Part shown: piece after piece, positions 52,284 through 61,739 of the stretch
Position numbering within the stretch: the first letter of the stretch is position 1
Layout: every line of letters starts with the position of its first letter
NCBI RefSeq assembly: GCF_903645285.1
Contig: NZ_CAHJXN010000003.1
Location: 288,001 to 352,000 of the forward strand
DNA length: 64,000 nucleotides
Direction of reading: 5' to 3'
Source: Streptococcus thalassemiae
Lineage (GTDB): Bacteria > Bacillota > Bacilli > Lactobacillales > Streptococcaceae
Notes under the pieces: generated by a model
What the model saw: the letters and a program-made list of their open reading frames with translations, nothing else
Told to the model about the DNA's origin: nothing
Databases searched by the model: none
Position numbers and translations under genes: made by a program

Positions 52284-53534
52284 TTATTCTTCAAAATCAA
52301 AACCATACAAGGTTGCAAAGTAGTCCTCAGGGCGCTCTGCACGGCGGATTTGACGGGCTTTACCTTCTTCGGTATAGAGGATTTCCGCAGAACGAAGTTT
52401 GGCGTTGTACTGGTAACCCATTGAAAAACCGTGAGCACCTGTATCATGAATGACCAGCAAATCACCGATTTCTGTATGAGGCAGTTCGCGATTGACTGCA
52501 AATTTATCATTGTTTTCACAGAGTGAACCAACCACATCTACCACTTCAGCTGGTCCATCTGGATGGGTCACGTTAGTAATATGGTGGTAGGCACCGTACA
52601 TAGCTGGACGCATGAGATTGACTGCTGATGCATCCACACCTAGATAGGTACGGTAGGTTTCCTTCTTATGAGTCACTCTTGTAACCAAAACACCGTGAGG
52701 GGCTAGCATAAAACGACCCAACTCAGTAAAAATTTTAACCTGACCAAGACCTGCTGGCGTAAGAACCTCTTCATACACCTTACGAACCCCCTCGCCAATC
52801 AAGACGATATTATTCGGCTTCTGGTCTGGACGATAATTGACACCAATGCCGCCAGAAAGATTGATAAAGTCTAGCGAAATGCCCAACTTTTCCTTGATTT
52901 CAACAGCCAATTCAAAAAGTTGACGAGCCAACTCTGGATAATAGAGATGGATCACGGTATTGGACGCTAGGAAGGAGTGAATCCCAAAAGTCTTGGCTCC
53001 TTTTTGCTTCAAGATGGCAAAAGCTTCAAAGAGCTGATCCTTGGTCATGCCAAACTTGGCTTCTCCAGGATTGTCCATGATGTCTGTCCCCAGTTCAAAA
53101 ACGCCTCCAGGATTGTAACGACAAGAGATAATTTCTGGAATGCCTGCTGCACGCTCCAGATGTTCAATATCTTCAAAGGCATCCAAGTTAATGGTCGCAC
53201 CCAATTCACGCGCATAGGCATATTCCTTGTCTGGCGTGTTGTTTGAAGAGAACATAATCTCAGAACCGGGGAAATCCAGTTTATGGCTCATTAAAAGCTC
53301 TACATAACTAGAGCAGTCCACACCACAGCCTTCCTCTTGGAGAATTTTCAAGATAGCTGGGGTTGGAGTAGCCTTAACTGCAAAATATTCCTTAAAGCCC
53401 TTGTTCCACGAAAAGGCTTGGTTGACGGCTCTTGCCTTCTCACGAATCCCCTTCTCATCATATAAGTGAAAGGGAGTTGGGAACTCGGCAACAATCTTTT
53501 CTAAATCTTCTTTATTGATAAATGGTGTTTTCAT
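52284..53534 (-). CDS. lysA: Diaminopimelate decarboxylase
   Basis: A 416-aa PLP enzyme, fold type III, converting meso-diaminopimelate to lysine, which is also the cross-link residue of streptococcal peptidoglycan. Seen: the PLP Lys in YFAVKATPTPAIL, the glycine-rich LSGGIGVNYRP, and the active-site Cys in GSLCENNDKFA from the partner subunit. Carboxynorspermidine decarboxylase is a related alternative, but the CEN-D motif favours LysA. Confidence 0.88.
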   Translation of the reverse strand: MKTPFINKEDLEKIVAEFPTPFHLYDEKGIREKARAVNQAFSWNKGFKEYFAVKATPTPAILKILQEEGCGVDCSSYVELLMSHKLDFPGSEIMFSSNNTPDKEYAYARELGATINLDAFEDIEHLERAAGIPEIISCRYNPGGVFELGTDIMDNPGEAKFGMTKDQLFEAFAILKQKGAKTFGIHSFLASNTVIHLYYPELARQLFELAVEIKEKLGISLDFINLSGGIGVNYRPDQKPNNIVLIGEGVRKVYEEVLTPAGLGQVKIFTELGRFMLAPHGVLVTRVTHKKETYRTYLGVDASAVNLMRPAMYGAYHHITNVTHPDGPAEVVDVVGSLCENNDKFAVNRELPHTEIGDLLVIHDTGAHGFSMGYQYNAKLRSAEILYTEEGKARQIRRAERPEDYFATLYGFDFEE

Positions 53535-53561
53535 AAGCTTCCTTCTATTCTATTTGCAAAG

Positions 53562-53589
53562 AAAGGCTGGGACAATCGTTCCAACCTTT
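53562..53589 (-). terminator. Terminator after purR
   Basis: On the minus strand AAAGGTTGGAACGA pairs imperfectly with TGTCCCAGCCTTT, followed by a CTTTGC run. Confidence 0.6.
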
Positions 53590-53600
53590 AGTTCTATCTC

Positions 53601-54428
53601 TTATTTATCTTCGTCAAAGATATTGCCAACCTCAACATCGATGGCTTGATTCTTAACATCAATATTGGTTACCTTCAAGAGTGACTTGTAATCAAACTGC
53701 TTTTCACGTTCTTCTTGGGCATTATCCGCAAAAACCGCTACACCTGCCAATTCTGAGTCGAACTCGCGCAAGAGACTAATCATCCCGTTGACCGTTCCGC
53801 CACCTTTCAAGAAGTCATCCACAATCAAGACACGGCTGCCTGCCTTGAGACTACGTTTTGAAAGGAACATTTTCTCAATGCGGTCACCACTTGAACCTGA
53901 AACATAGTTGACGCTGACTGTTGAACCTTCGGTAATTTTCAAGTCACGGCGCACAATAACAAAGGGAACATTGAGGACATTGGCAACTGCATTTGCAAGC
54001 GGCACACCCTTAGTCGCTACTGTCATAACCGCGTCAATTTTTTGATCCATAAAGCTCTTGGCAATAATGCGACCAATATTTTTCAAGATAGCTGGTGTGC
54101 TGAGCAAATCAGACAGGTAGATATAGCCACCTGGCAAGATACGATCACTTTCTGACAACTTGGCACGCAAGTCCTCGACCATTTCCTTGGCATCATGACT
54201 TGAGATTGATGGTGTGAAAATGACACCACCACCAGCACCAGTTACTGTCTGGATATGACCAATTTCGATTTCCTCAAAGGCGCGTTTGATAATCACGATA
54301 TCCTCTGAGATGGATGATTTAGCAGATTCATACTTTTCAGCAAAAGTATTGAGACTAGTTAGTTTATAAGGATGATTAATCAAATAGTTGGAAATGACAA
54401 CCATCCGATCACTTCTTCTTAATTTCAT
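53601..54428 (-). CDS. purR: Purine operon repressor PurR
   Basis: A 275-aa regulator of purine genes. Seen: an N-terminal winged helix (about residues 1-70) and a phosphoribosyltransferase-like domain with the PRPP motif VLIVDDFLKGGGT. The domain serves as a PRPP sensor and is not an enzyme. The ribosome site AGGAAAT lies upstream. Between it and the next gene is a decayed BOX element. Confidence 0.95.
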   Translation of the reverse strand: MKLRRSDRMVVISNYLINHPYKLTSLNTFAEKYESAKSSISEDIVIIKRAFEEIEIGHIQTVTGAGGGVIFTPSISSHDAKEMVEDLRAKLSESDRILPGGYIYLSDLLSTPAILKNIGRIIAKSFMDQKIDAVMTVATKGVPLANAVANVLNVPFVIVRRDLKITEGSTVSVNYVSGSSGDRIEKMFLSKRSLKAGSRVLIVDDFLKGGGTVNGMISLLREFDSELAGVAVFADNAQEEREKQFDYKSLLKVTNIDVKNQAIDVEVGNIFDEDK

Positions 54429-54450
54429 TTCTATTTCCTATTCCATTTTT

Positions 54451-54610
54451 ATTCAAAAAATCAAAAAGCAAACTAGAAAGCTGGTCGCTGGTGGTTCAAA
54501 ACACTGTTTTGAGATTGTCGATAGAATTGACAAATCATTTAATATACCTGCATATATACATACGACAAGGCGATACTACCCTAGTTTGAAGAGATTTTCG
54601 AAGAGTATTC
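54451..54610 (-). repeat. Diverged BOX element (reverse orientation)
   Basis: Read on the minus strand it begins GAATACTCTTCGAAAATCTC (boxA end). It has a degenerate CGCCTTGTCG, one boxB-like unit with CTCAAAACAGTGTTTTGA and a boxC-like end AGCTTTCTAGTTTGC. Many mismatches mark it as an old copy. It fills most of the purR upstream region. Confidence 0.8.
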
Positions 54611-54693
54611 ATTTTTGTCTTTTACTTATTATACCATATTTACATAAAAAACGAACATTCTTATCCTAAAAAATGCTCATTTTTCTTAAATTG

Positions 54694-55635
54694 TTAATCT
54701 AAATCTGGTTTATAGAAGGAACGATTATCCATAGCGAAGATTTTATTGGTCATCTCTCCTTTATCCACCAAAGCCAGAGCTGTTGACATCATCATCATGC
54801 TGGCATCCAGATTGTCAATCATATGGATAATCTCTGCTTCCATAATGCGTGGACGGACTGGACTTCCATACTCAAGTAAGCCGTGGTGACTAAGGATGAC
54901 GTGACGAAGCAAAACGACTTCTTCCTTGGTATCATCGATGCCTAGCTCCATAACCGTCTTGGTAATTTCGCTATCAATCAGAGCGATATGTCCAAGAAGA
55001 TTACCTCGCACTGTGTACTCTGTCTGGTCTGGTCCCGTCAACTCGATGACCTTAGCCAAGTCGTGCAGCATAATCCCCGCATAGAGCAGGCTCTTATTGA
55101 GCTGAGGATAGATCTCGCTAATGGCATCGGCCAAGCGCACCATGGTCGCCGTATGATAGGCCAATCCCGTTTCAAAGGCATGGTGGTTGGTCTTGGCAGC
55201 TGGATAAGAATAGAATTCCTTATCATACTTGGTGTATAGATTTCGGACAATTCGTTGCCAGACAGGATTTTCTATTTTGAAAATCATCTGAATCATATAC
55301 TCTCGGATTTCCTTAACATCAACTGGTGACTTGACCTTGAAATCAGCTGGGTCATTGGGTTCACCAGTTTGAGGCAGGCGGAGAGTGATTTGATTGACCT
55401 GTGGAGTGTTGTTATAAACTTCTCGGCGCCCTTTCATGTAGACAACCCTACCTGCGGTAAAGGCCTCAATGTTATGAGGTTGGGCATCCCAGAGCTTCCC
55501 CTCAATCTCGCCACTATCATCTTGGAAGGTAAAGGCTAGGTAGTTTTTCCCAGCTCGAGTTTGCCTCAGGTCAGCTGATTTGATTAAGTAAAAACCTTCA
55601 AACAGCTCATCTTTTTTCATGTGACTAATCTTCAT
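54694..55635 (-). CDS. yhaM: 3'-5' exoribonuclease YhaM
   Basis: A 313-aa nuclease with an N-terminal OB-fold (about residues 15-95) and a C-terminal HD domain (metal ligands in KTNHHAFETGLAYH and LHDLAK, then LSHHG). The streptococcal enzyme takes part in mRNA 3'-end trimming; it was once called CMP-binding factor. I chose the ATG at 55635 because GAGGAAG precedes it; it overlaps the rmuC end by 11 bases. Confidence 0.92.
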   Translation of the reverse strand: MKISHMKKDELFEGFYLIKSADLRQTRAGKNYLAFTFQDDSGEIEGKLWDAQPHNIEAFTAGRVVYMKGRREVYNNTPQVNQITLRLPQTGEPNDPADFKVKSPVDVKEIREYMIQMIFKIENPVWQRIVRNLYTKYDKEFYSYPAAKTNHHAFETGLAYHTATMVRLADAISEIYPQLNKSLLYAGIMLHDLAKVIELTGPDQTEYTVRGNLLGHIALIDSEITKTVMELGIDDTKEEVVLLRHVILSHHGLLEYGSPVRPRIMEAEIIHMIDNLDASMMMMSTALALVDKGEMTNKIFAMDNRSFYKPDLD

Positions 55636-56881
55636 ATTCTTCCTCATTTTCTTGGAAATGGAGTAGATCAAGCGCAGGCTCACCTTCTGACAACTCAATG
55701 TGACGGAGCGTCCGCTCGATAGCTATGGTACGACGGTTTAATAATTCATCAATATTGCCAGAGGCATGTTGGAGATGCTTTTGTGCCTTGACCAGAATAC
55801 CACCAAACTTGCCAAACTCGGTCTTGACACTGGCAAGAGTCTTACTGATATGGTCGGCACTCTTTTGGATATTGAGAGTTTTGAATCCAACTGATAGGGA
55901 ATTGAGGAGAGCTGACAGGGTACTTGGCCCTGCGACAATAATCTGCTCCTCCCGTCTCAAATCATCAAAGAAGACCGGATTTCGGACAATTTCTGAGTAG
56001 AGACCTTCTGTTGGAACAAACAAGACTCCAAAATTGGTCGTCCGAGGTGGTGCTATGTACTTGTTCCTGATATCCTTGGCAAAGCGCTTGACGCTTGCTA
56101 AAAGCGATTTACGACAGCGTTCGATCTCGTCCTTGTCACCAGCTTCATAGGCTTCTTCCAAGCGGTAATAATCTGCCAGTGGAAACTTGGAGTCAATCGG
56201 TAAGTAGACATATTCCAGGTCACCCTGTCCAGGCAGCTTGATGGCATACTCCACTCGTTCACTGGAGTTTTCAACCGTTGCATATTCTCGTTCGTACTGG
56301 GCAGGTGTCATGATGTCTTCGATGATTTGCCCCAGTTGCAATTCTCCAAGAATCCCTCGCGTCTTGGTTCCAGAGAGAACCTTGTTGAGGGTTCCGACAT
56401 CGCGGGCAACTGTCTGCATTTCTCCAAGGCCACGATTGACCGACTCCAGTTGTTTGGAAACTGTCTCAAAGGAAGCCTGCAAGCGCGTCTGCAAGGTCTT
56501 TTCTAGTTTTTCCTCGACTGTTTGGCGCATTTGTTCCAAACGTTGCTCATTTGATTCCTGCAAGGCTTGGAGACGTTGGTCAGTCTTGTCTCTGGTTTGG
56601 AGGAGATTCTCTGTCATTTCTTGACGGACTTGCGTTAGACCTTGGTGCAATTCGATTCTCACTTCTTGCAAACGGTCACTGACAGCTACTTCCAAGTCTT
56701 TTTGATCTAACTGGCTGGCTTGTCTGGCTTGTTCAAAGCGATAATCCAACTGGTCTGACAAATGATCTGCCTGATCCTCCAAGTTCTTGCTGAGATGTTT
56801 TTCCTGTTTATCCTGCCTTTGCCAAATCAGAAAGAGTCCAGCTAGGTTGGCAATCAATAATAGAACAAGTAAACTTTCCAT
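55625..56881 (-). CDS. rmuC: RmuC-family DNA recombination protein
   Basis: A 418-aa protein with an N-terminal membrane helix (about residues 2-19), a long coiled coil (about 20-160) and a nuclease-like RmuC domain with GVLFVPTEGLYSEIV. In E. coli it limits inversions between short repeats. The ATG at 56881 follows AGGAGGTAGG and sits one base after the thiN stop, so the genes are coupled. Confidence 0.92.
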   Translation of the reverse strand: MESLLVLLLIANLAGLFLIWQRQDKQEKHLSKNLEDQADHLSDQLDYRFEQARQASQLDQKDLEVAVSDRLQEVRIELHQGLTQVRQEMTENLLQTRDKTDQRLQALQESNEQRLEQMRQTVEEKLEKTLQTRLQASFETVSKQLESVNRGLGEMQTVARDVGTLNKVLSGTKTRGILGELQLGQIIEDIMTPAQYEREYATVENSSERVEYAIKLPGQGDLEYVYLPIDSKFPLADYYRLEEAYEAGDKDEIERCRKSLLASVKRFAKDIRNKYIAPPRTTNFGVLFVPTEGLYSEIVRNPVFFDDLRREEQIIVAGPSTLSALLNSLSVGFKTLNIQKSADHISKTLASVKTEFGKFGGILVKAQKHLQHASGNIDELLNRRTIAIERTLRHIELSEGEPALDLLHFQENEEEYED

Positions 56882-56882
56882 C

Positions 56883-57548
56883 CTACCTCCTGTCCTTACT
56901 ATGCAGCACGACCACATAGCCATCTGGGCAAGTCACCGACACTTCCCTATCTATATATTCGTTAGAAGCGTACACTTTTTTAAAGAAAAAATTTTCCTCT
57001 GTCAACTCATACTTGGCACCAAGAATGGTCAGCTGGCTATCCCGAACCGGCATAAAGGCTAGATAGTCATAGTCCGAGCGGGGTTCTAGCTGACTGGTCC
57101 CTTCTGGACAATAGGCAATCAAGTTTTGCCCATCTTCAATCGCTATCTGGCGCATATAGGGTGTCAACTTAGGATTGCTAGGCAGAAAGACATTGGCCAG
57201 CATATGATCAATACGTCCACCCAAGGCACCGAAAATAGTGACCTCAGCCTGAGGATTTTTCTCAAAGATGGTTAAGAGAGCCAATTCCAAATCGGTATCA
57301 TCTTTTTCTGGTCGCGCTTGGACAAAATGCTGGGCATGTTTTTGAATCACCTGTCGCTCTTCTGCAGTGACAGAATCAAAATCTCCAACTGCTAGAGCAA
57401 GAGGCAAGGCTTCTTCCAAAACCCAGAGCGAGCCTCGATCCACACCGACAAAGCTATCAAAGTCCGTCCGATAATGACCGCGGTCTCCGCCTGCAAAAAC
57501 GGCAACTCTAGTCCAGTTGTTTTCTGAGAGTTTGTACTCGCTCATTGA
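56883..57548 (-). CDS. thiN: Thiamine pyrophosphokinase
   Basis: A 221-aa enzyme making thiamine diphosphate from thiamine. Seen: VAVFAGGDRGHY, VGDFDSVTAEE, ATP-site GALGGRIDHMLAN. I chose the ATG at 57548 for the GGGAG six bases upstream; it overlaps the end of rpe by 41 bases. The pocket residues follow the family. Member of the ksgA-rsgA-rpe-thiN-rmuC-yhaM operon. Confidence 0.9.
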   Translation of the reverse strand, partial: SMSEYKLSENNWTRVAVFAGGDRGHYRTDFDSFVGVDRGSLWVLEEALPLALAVGDFDSVTAEERQVIQKHAQHFVQARPEKDDTDLELALLTIFEKNPQAEVTIFGALGGRIDHMLANVFLPSNPKLTPYMRQIAIEDGQNLIAYCPEGTSQLEPRSDYDYLAFMPVRDSQLTILGAKYELTEENFFFKKVYASNEYIDREVSVTCPDGYVVVLHSKDRR

Positions 57549-58164
57549 CATCTCCCTTAAAGACATAGGAACCTGCTACAAAAACAGTCGCACCAGCTTC
57601 TTTAGCTTGAGCAATAGTTTGGTCATCAATCCCGCCATCAACTTCTATTTCAAAGTTCAAGCCTTTTTCATCACGAAGGGCAACCAACTCACGAACCTTA
57701 TCCATGGTTTCAGGTAGAAAGGCTTGCCCACCGAAGCCAGGGTTAACTGTCATGACTAAGACTTGGTCAACTAGGTGAAGCACGTGCTTAATCGCTTCAA
57801 CTGGTGTACCAGGATTGATAACGACTGAAGGCTTGACACCGAGTGAACGAATCTTTTGGAGGGCACCATGAATATGAGGCGTTGCTTCCACATGGATACT
57901 GATGATATCCGCACCTGCACGCGCAAAATCCTCTAAATGATGCTCAGGATTGGACACCATCAAGTGGCAATCGAAAACCATCTTGCTATGAGGGCGAAGA
58001 GCTTCGACCACACCTGCACCAAAACTGATTTGTGGCACAAAGTGCCCATCCATGATATCGATATGGGCATATTCTGCACCAGTTGCTTCTAGACGTTTGA
58101 TTTCACGTTCAAAGTTGGCATAATCTGCTGCCAGAATTGACGGAGCAATCTTGTATTGAGACAT
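57508..58164 (-). CDS. rpe: Ribulose-phosphate 3-epimerase
   Basis: A 218-aa TIM-barrel enzyme of the pentose phosphate pathway. Seen: SILAADYANFE, HIDIMDGHFVPQIS, MTVNPGFGGQAFLP and EVDGGID. The ATG at 58164 gives the conserved MSQYKIAPSILAAD start; the longer frame upstream overlaps rsgA and is not used. Full length. Confidence 0.96.
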   Translation of the reverse strand: MSQYKIAPSILAADYANFEREIKRLEATGAEYAHIDIMDGHFVPQISFGAGVVEALRPHSKMVFDCHLMVSNPEHHLEDFARAGADIISIHVEATPHIHGALQKIRSLGVKPSVVINPGTPVEAIKHVLHLVDQVLVMTVNPGFGGQAFLPETMDKVRELVALRDEKGLNFEIEVDGGIDDQTIAQAKEAGATVFVAGSYVFKGDVNERVQTLRKQLD

Positions 58165-58174
58165 AGGTTTCTCC

Positions 58175-59053
58175 TTATTTTGGAATTTTTTTGCTGACTT
58201 TTTTGTAGGTTTCTCTGCGATTTTCAATCTCACTGAGGAATTGCAGGTAGTTGTCAAAACGGAAGCTGGCAATAACACCTTCTTCAACTGCTAGCTTGAC
58301 AGCACAGGACGGCTCATGGGTATGGGTACAAGTACGGAATTTGCAGTCTCGACTGACAGTAGCAATCTCTGGAAAGGCCTGATTGAGGTCTTCCGCCGTT
58401 GATACTTCGTAGTCCAAGGATGAAAATCCTGGTGTATCTGCGATTTTGCCCCCATTGAGGTTGTAAAAACTAACAGCTCGAGTGGTATGACGACCGCGAC
58501 CCAAACTGTCTGAGATCTCTCCTGTTTCAAGATTGAGGTCTGGTGCGATTTTATTGAGAAGGGTTGACTTACCAACACCTGTCTGCCCCATAAAGACTGT
58601 AATCTTACCTGTTAACAAAGGCAGGAGTTCCTCTTTACTGGTCACAAAATCATAGCCGATGTCACCATAAGTCTGTTTATAAAAATCCAGTTCCCCTCTA
58701 TCTTCCAGTAGGTCCATTTTGGAAATATAGACGATGGGATGGATGCCCTTGTGCTCCAAAAGAACCAAGAAGCGATCCAGTAAATTGCTGTTGAAGTCCG
58801 GTTCCTTGACAGACATGATCACCACAGCTTGGTCAATATTGACAATAGGCGGACGGACCAGACTGTTTTTCCGTTCATGAATCTTGAGGATATAGCCTTC
58901 TGAATTTTCCTCGGCAGAAAAGTCGACCAAATCCCCAACGTAAGGGGTATGACCTTTTTTACGGAAATTTCCACGCGCTCGTGTTTGATAGACCTGGCCA
59001 TCACTCTCTACATAATAGAACCCAGCCAAGGCTTTAATGATTTGTCCCTGCAT
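58175..59053 (-). CDS. rsgA: Ribosome small-subunit GTPase RsgA
   Basis: A 292-aa circularly permuted GTPase in 30S maturation. Seen: an N-terminal OB-fold (about residues 1-65), G motifs in the order G4 (ISKMDLL), G1 ([14 protein letters not shown]) and G3 (DTPGF), and a C-terminal zinc knuckle ([14 protein letters not shown]). I chose the ATG at 59053 because the family begins [15 protein letters not shown]; the stop of ksgA lies immediately upstream. Confidence 0.95.
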   Translation of the reverse strand: MQGQIIKALAGFYYVESDGQVYQTRARGNFRKKGHTPYVGDLVDFSAEENSEGYILKIHERKNSLVRPPIVNIDQAVVIMSVKEPDFNSNLLDRFLVLLEHKGIHPIVYISKMDLLEDRGELDFYKQTYGDIGYDFVTSKEELLPLLTGKITVFMGQTGVGKSTLLNKIAPDLNLETGEISDSLGRGRHTTRAVSFYNLNGGKIADTPGFSSLDYEVSTAEDLNQAFPEIATVSRDCKFRTCTHTHEPSCAVKLAVEEGVIASFRFDNYLQFLSEIENRRETYKKVSKKIPK

Positions 59054-59054
59054 C

Positions 59055-59927
59055 TTAGAGCCCTTGCCCTTTAAGCGCATCTGCTAGGCTGGCAAACTCT
59101 TCCAAGCTGAGAGCTTCCCCACGCACACTTGGTGACAAGCCTGCTTGGTCCAAAGCCTTGGTCAGCTTGTCCTTGACCTCTTCAGTCTTGCCAAAGTAAC
59201 CTGTCAAGTTATTCCACAAGGTCTTGCGGCGATGAGTGAAACTAGCCTTGGAAATCTTAAAGAAGAAGTTCTCGTCTTCCACTGCTACGGCTGGTTCTGG
59301 ACGACGCACCATTTTCAAGATGGCCGAATCCACATTTGGCGCTGGCACAAATACCGTACGAGGCACGATAAAGGCAACCTTGGCTGTCATGTAATACTGC
59401 ACGGCGATAGACAAGCTACCATAAGCCTTGGTATTCGGCTGGGCTGAAATGCGGTCCGCCACTTCTTTCTGCATCATAACCACAAACTCACTAAAAGGAA
59501 TGCCACTTTCGATCAAGTGCATGAGAATAGGTGTCGTGATGTAATAAGGCAAGTTGGCTACTACCTTGATTGGCAGGTCAGGATTTTTAAAATTCTGGAT
59601 ATGCTGCGCCAAATTGACCTTGAGAATGTCCTCGTTGACTACGGTCACATTGTCAAAATCACGTAGGGTATCTTCCAAAATCGGTACCAAACGGTGGTCG
59701 ATTTCAAAAGCCATGACCTCTGCTGCACGCTCAGCCAGAAACTCCGTCAAGGCACCAATCCCTGGCCCAATTTCGATAACATTAACCTGGTCATCAATTT
59801 CAGCCGTATCCACAATTTTTTGAAGGATATTGGTATCGGTCAAGAAATTTTGCCCAAAGGACTTTTTAAAGGTGAAACCGTGACGCTCCAGCACTGCCTT
59901 GGTCACGCTATAATCTGCAATTCTCAT
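59055..59927 (-). CDS. ksgA: 16S rRNA dimethyladenosine transferase
   Basis: A 290-aa SAM methyltransferase that dimethylates A1518 and A1519 of 16S rRNA. Seen: [12 protein letters not shown] motif [15 protein letters not shown] and catalytic [10 protein letters not shown]. Loss of this activity would give kasugamycin resistance; the motifs are intact. An extended -10 TGTTACAAT (minus strand) lies about 40 bases upstream. Confidence 0.96.
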   Translation of the reverse strand: MRIADYSVTKAVLERHGFTFKKSFGQNFLTDTNILQKIVDTAEIDDQVNVIEIGPGIGALTEFLAERAAEVMAFEIDHRLVPILEDTLRDFDNVTVVNEDILKVNLAQHIQNFKNPDLPIKVVANLPYYITTPILMHLIESGIPFSEFVVMMQKEVADRISAQPNTKAYGSLSIAVQYYMTAKVAFIVPRTVFVPAPNVDSAILKMVRRPEPAVAVEDENFFFKISKASFTHRRKTLWNNLTGYFGKTEEVKDKLTKALDQAGLSPSVRGEALSLEEFASLADALKGQGL

Positions 59928-59992
59928 CTATTCTCTTTTCTATTATCTGTTACTACTATTGTAACACATTCCCCTTGTATTTTGGGGTCTGT

Positions 59993-60559
59993 TTAGCTGT
60001 TCTCATAACTTTTCATAGCTTCTTCCACTTCTGCCAAAGTAACCCCAAACAACTCTAAGCGTTTGAGGAGTTGCTTGCCGTTAGAATAGCCGATTCGGAG
60101 AACCTCTCCCAGATATTCTCTGCGCTTACGGCTGTCTGCCCCTGCTAGAAAACCAAGGCGAATCAAGTCGCTACGACTAATGTCAAACTGACTCTCATGT
60201 TCAAATTGTTCTGTCACCTGAGCTAGAGCCATTTTCAGGTCTTCATAGCTGGCATGTTCGATTCCCAGAGAACGTCCCTTGGTCTTGGACTTGGGAACAG
60301 CTTCATCTCGTTTGAGGAAGGCATGCTGCACTGTTGGAATAGCCGTCATAATCATGCGACGAATCCGCTCCCCATTAAAATCTGGGTCTGTAAAGACAAT
60401 GACTCCATGACGTTGGTGCAGGCGCTGAATCCGCTCTAGATCCTGGTCATTGATGGCAGAACCTCGTGTCTCATAGGTCTCTACATCGAAGTAACGTTTG
60501 AGATTGGCCGTATCATCGCGACCTTCAACCACGATGACTTGAGAAATTTTTTCTTTCAT
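59993..60559 (-). CDS. rnmV: Ribonuclease M5
   Basis: A 188-aa Toprim-domain nuclease that matures 5S rRNA in Firmicutes. Seen: the Toprim glutamate motif VVVEGRDDTANLKRYF and the metal motif FTDPDFNGERIRR. Its start shares one base with the stop of tatD, so the two are co-translated, an order conserved in Gram-positives. Confidence 0.94.
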   Translation of the reverse strand: MKEKISQVIVVEGRDDTANLKRYFDVETYETRGSAINDQDLERIQRLHQRHGVIVFTDPDFNGERIRRMIMTAIPTVQHAFLKRDEAVPKSKTKGRSLGIEHASYEDLKMALAQVTEQFEHESQFDISRSDLIRLGFLAGADSRKRREYLGEVLRIGYSNGKQLLKRLELFGVTLAEVEEAMKSYENS

Positions 60560-61332
60560 TACTTGCTGTCCAATCCAAAAATTCGTTCTGCATTTGCAGT
60601 CGTTGCTGCCGCTAGCTCTTCTGTCGTCATACCACGCAAGTCAGCGATAAAGTCCACCACATAGCGAGTATAGGCTGTTTTGTTTTCGCGACCCCGTTTA
60701 GGAACTGGAGCTAAGTAAGGCGCATCCGTCTCCACCAACATCTTGTCCACAGGTAACTTTTTAGCTGCTTCTTGGATATCGGTTGCCTTCTTAAAAGTCA
60801 CCACTCCTGAGAAGGAAATAGTCATGCCAAGCGCGACAAACTTCTCTGCCCATTCAAGAGTTCCTGAGAAAGAATGCATGATCCCACCTCGAGGGCCAAC
60901 GCCCTCACTTTTGATAATCTCATAGGTATCTTCCAGCGCATCACGGGTATGAACAACAAAAGGCAAATCCAAGTCCTTAGATAACTGAATCTGACGGCGA
61001 AAAACCTGCTCCTGCACCTCTTTGGGCGCTGTCATCCAATGGTAGTCCAAACCAATTTCACCTAAAGCCACAACCTTTGGATGCTTGAGCTTGTCAAGCA
61101 AGTAGGTTTCAATCTCCTCTGTGTAAGTCCCTGCTTCTGTCGGATGCCAACCGATAGTCGCATAGAGCTGGTCATACTCATCTACCAGCTCCAAAGCACG
61201 CTCAATCGTCGGTTTATCAAAACCAACAATATTCATCTGTGTCACACCCATCTCAGCAGCCAAGGCAATTTCTTCTGCCTCACGACCTGCAAATTCTTCT
61301 ACATTCAAGTGTGTATGTGTATCAAAAATCAT
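60559..61332 (-). CDS. tatD: TatD-family metal-dependent DNase
   Basis: A 257-aa TIM-barrel hydrolase. Seen: the metal-binding DTHTHLN at the N-terminus, GEIGLDYHW, the FVVHTRDA and HSFSGTLEWA motifs, and VETDAPYLAP. Cytosolic. The ATG follows GAGGTTAGAAG, and an extended -10 lies 28 bases upstream. Confidence 0.94.
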   Translation of the reverse strand: MIFDTHTHLNVEEFAGREAEEIALAAEMGVTQMNIVGFDKPTIERALELVDEYDQLYATIGWHPTEAGTYTEEIETYLLDKLKHPKVVALGEIGLDYHWMTAPKEVQEQVFRRQIQLSKDLDLPFVVHTRDALEDTYEIIKSEGVGPRGGIMHSFSGTLEWAEKFVALGMTISFSGVVTFKKATDIQEAAKKLPVDKMLVETDAPYLAPVPKRGRENKTAYTRYVVDFIADLRGMTTEELAAATTANAERIFGLDSK

Positions 61333-61359
61333 CTCTTCTAACCTCGTTTTCTATCTACT

Positions 61360-61365
61360 ATTATA
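61360..61365 (-). promoter_or_regulatory. Extended -10 promoter of tatD-rnmV
   Basis: TGGTATAAT on the minus strand. The T run of the preceding terminator ends directly at its TGG. Confidence 0.68.
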
Positions 61366-61369
61366 CCAA

Positions 61370-61410
61370 AAAAGAGGAGGGGCACCCAATTTTTCGGTTT
61401 CCCCTCCTCT
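61370..61410 (-). terminator. Terminator after the LPXTG protein gene
   Basis: On the minus strand AGAGGAGGGG and CCCCTCCTCT form a perfect 10-bp GC-rich stem followed by TTTTTT. It lies about 330 bases downstream of the LPXTG stop, beyond a BOX element. The remaining parts of 61411-61739 show nothing else I can name. Confidence 0.78.
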
Positions 61411-61519
61411 CTTCAATAGAGCTATTCTGCTATCTTTTCTATCCGATATTGCCCATCTTCTATTCCACAGTTAGAGACAGAAGAGACTGGTTACATTGAT
61501 AGAATATCCCTATTCAGCT

Positions 61520-61626
61520 AATACTCTTCGAAAATCAAATTCAAACCGTGTCAACGTCGCCTTGCCGTACTCAAGTACAGCCTACGGCTAGTTTCCTAGT
61601 TTGCTCTTTGATTTTCATTGAGTATA
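61520..61626 (+). repeat. BOX element, boxA-boxC form
   Basis: Starts ATACTCTTCGAAAATC and ends TTTTCATTGAGTATA. The inner part reads GTCAACGTCGCCTTGCCGTA (boxA) and CTACGGCTAGTTTCCTAG (boxC). It is placed in the 3' untranslated region of the LPXTG protein gene. Confidence 0.92.
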
Positions 61627-61739
61627 AAGTATGTGATTATCTTGGGTTCTCTCTTCTCTCACCCATCACTAGATTGATGACTTCTCAAAATCCCCCTTAT
61701 AATCTCACTTTAAGTAGAGAATAGAATTTTCTAGCTGTC

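Noticed and set aside
54388..54669. 93-codon plus-strand frame upstream of purR
   Set aside because: It lies antisense to the purR start and across a decayed BOX element, with no ribosome site.
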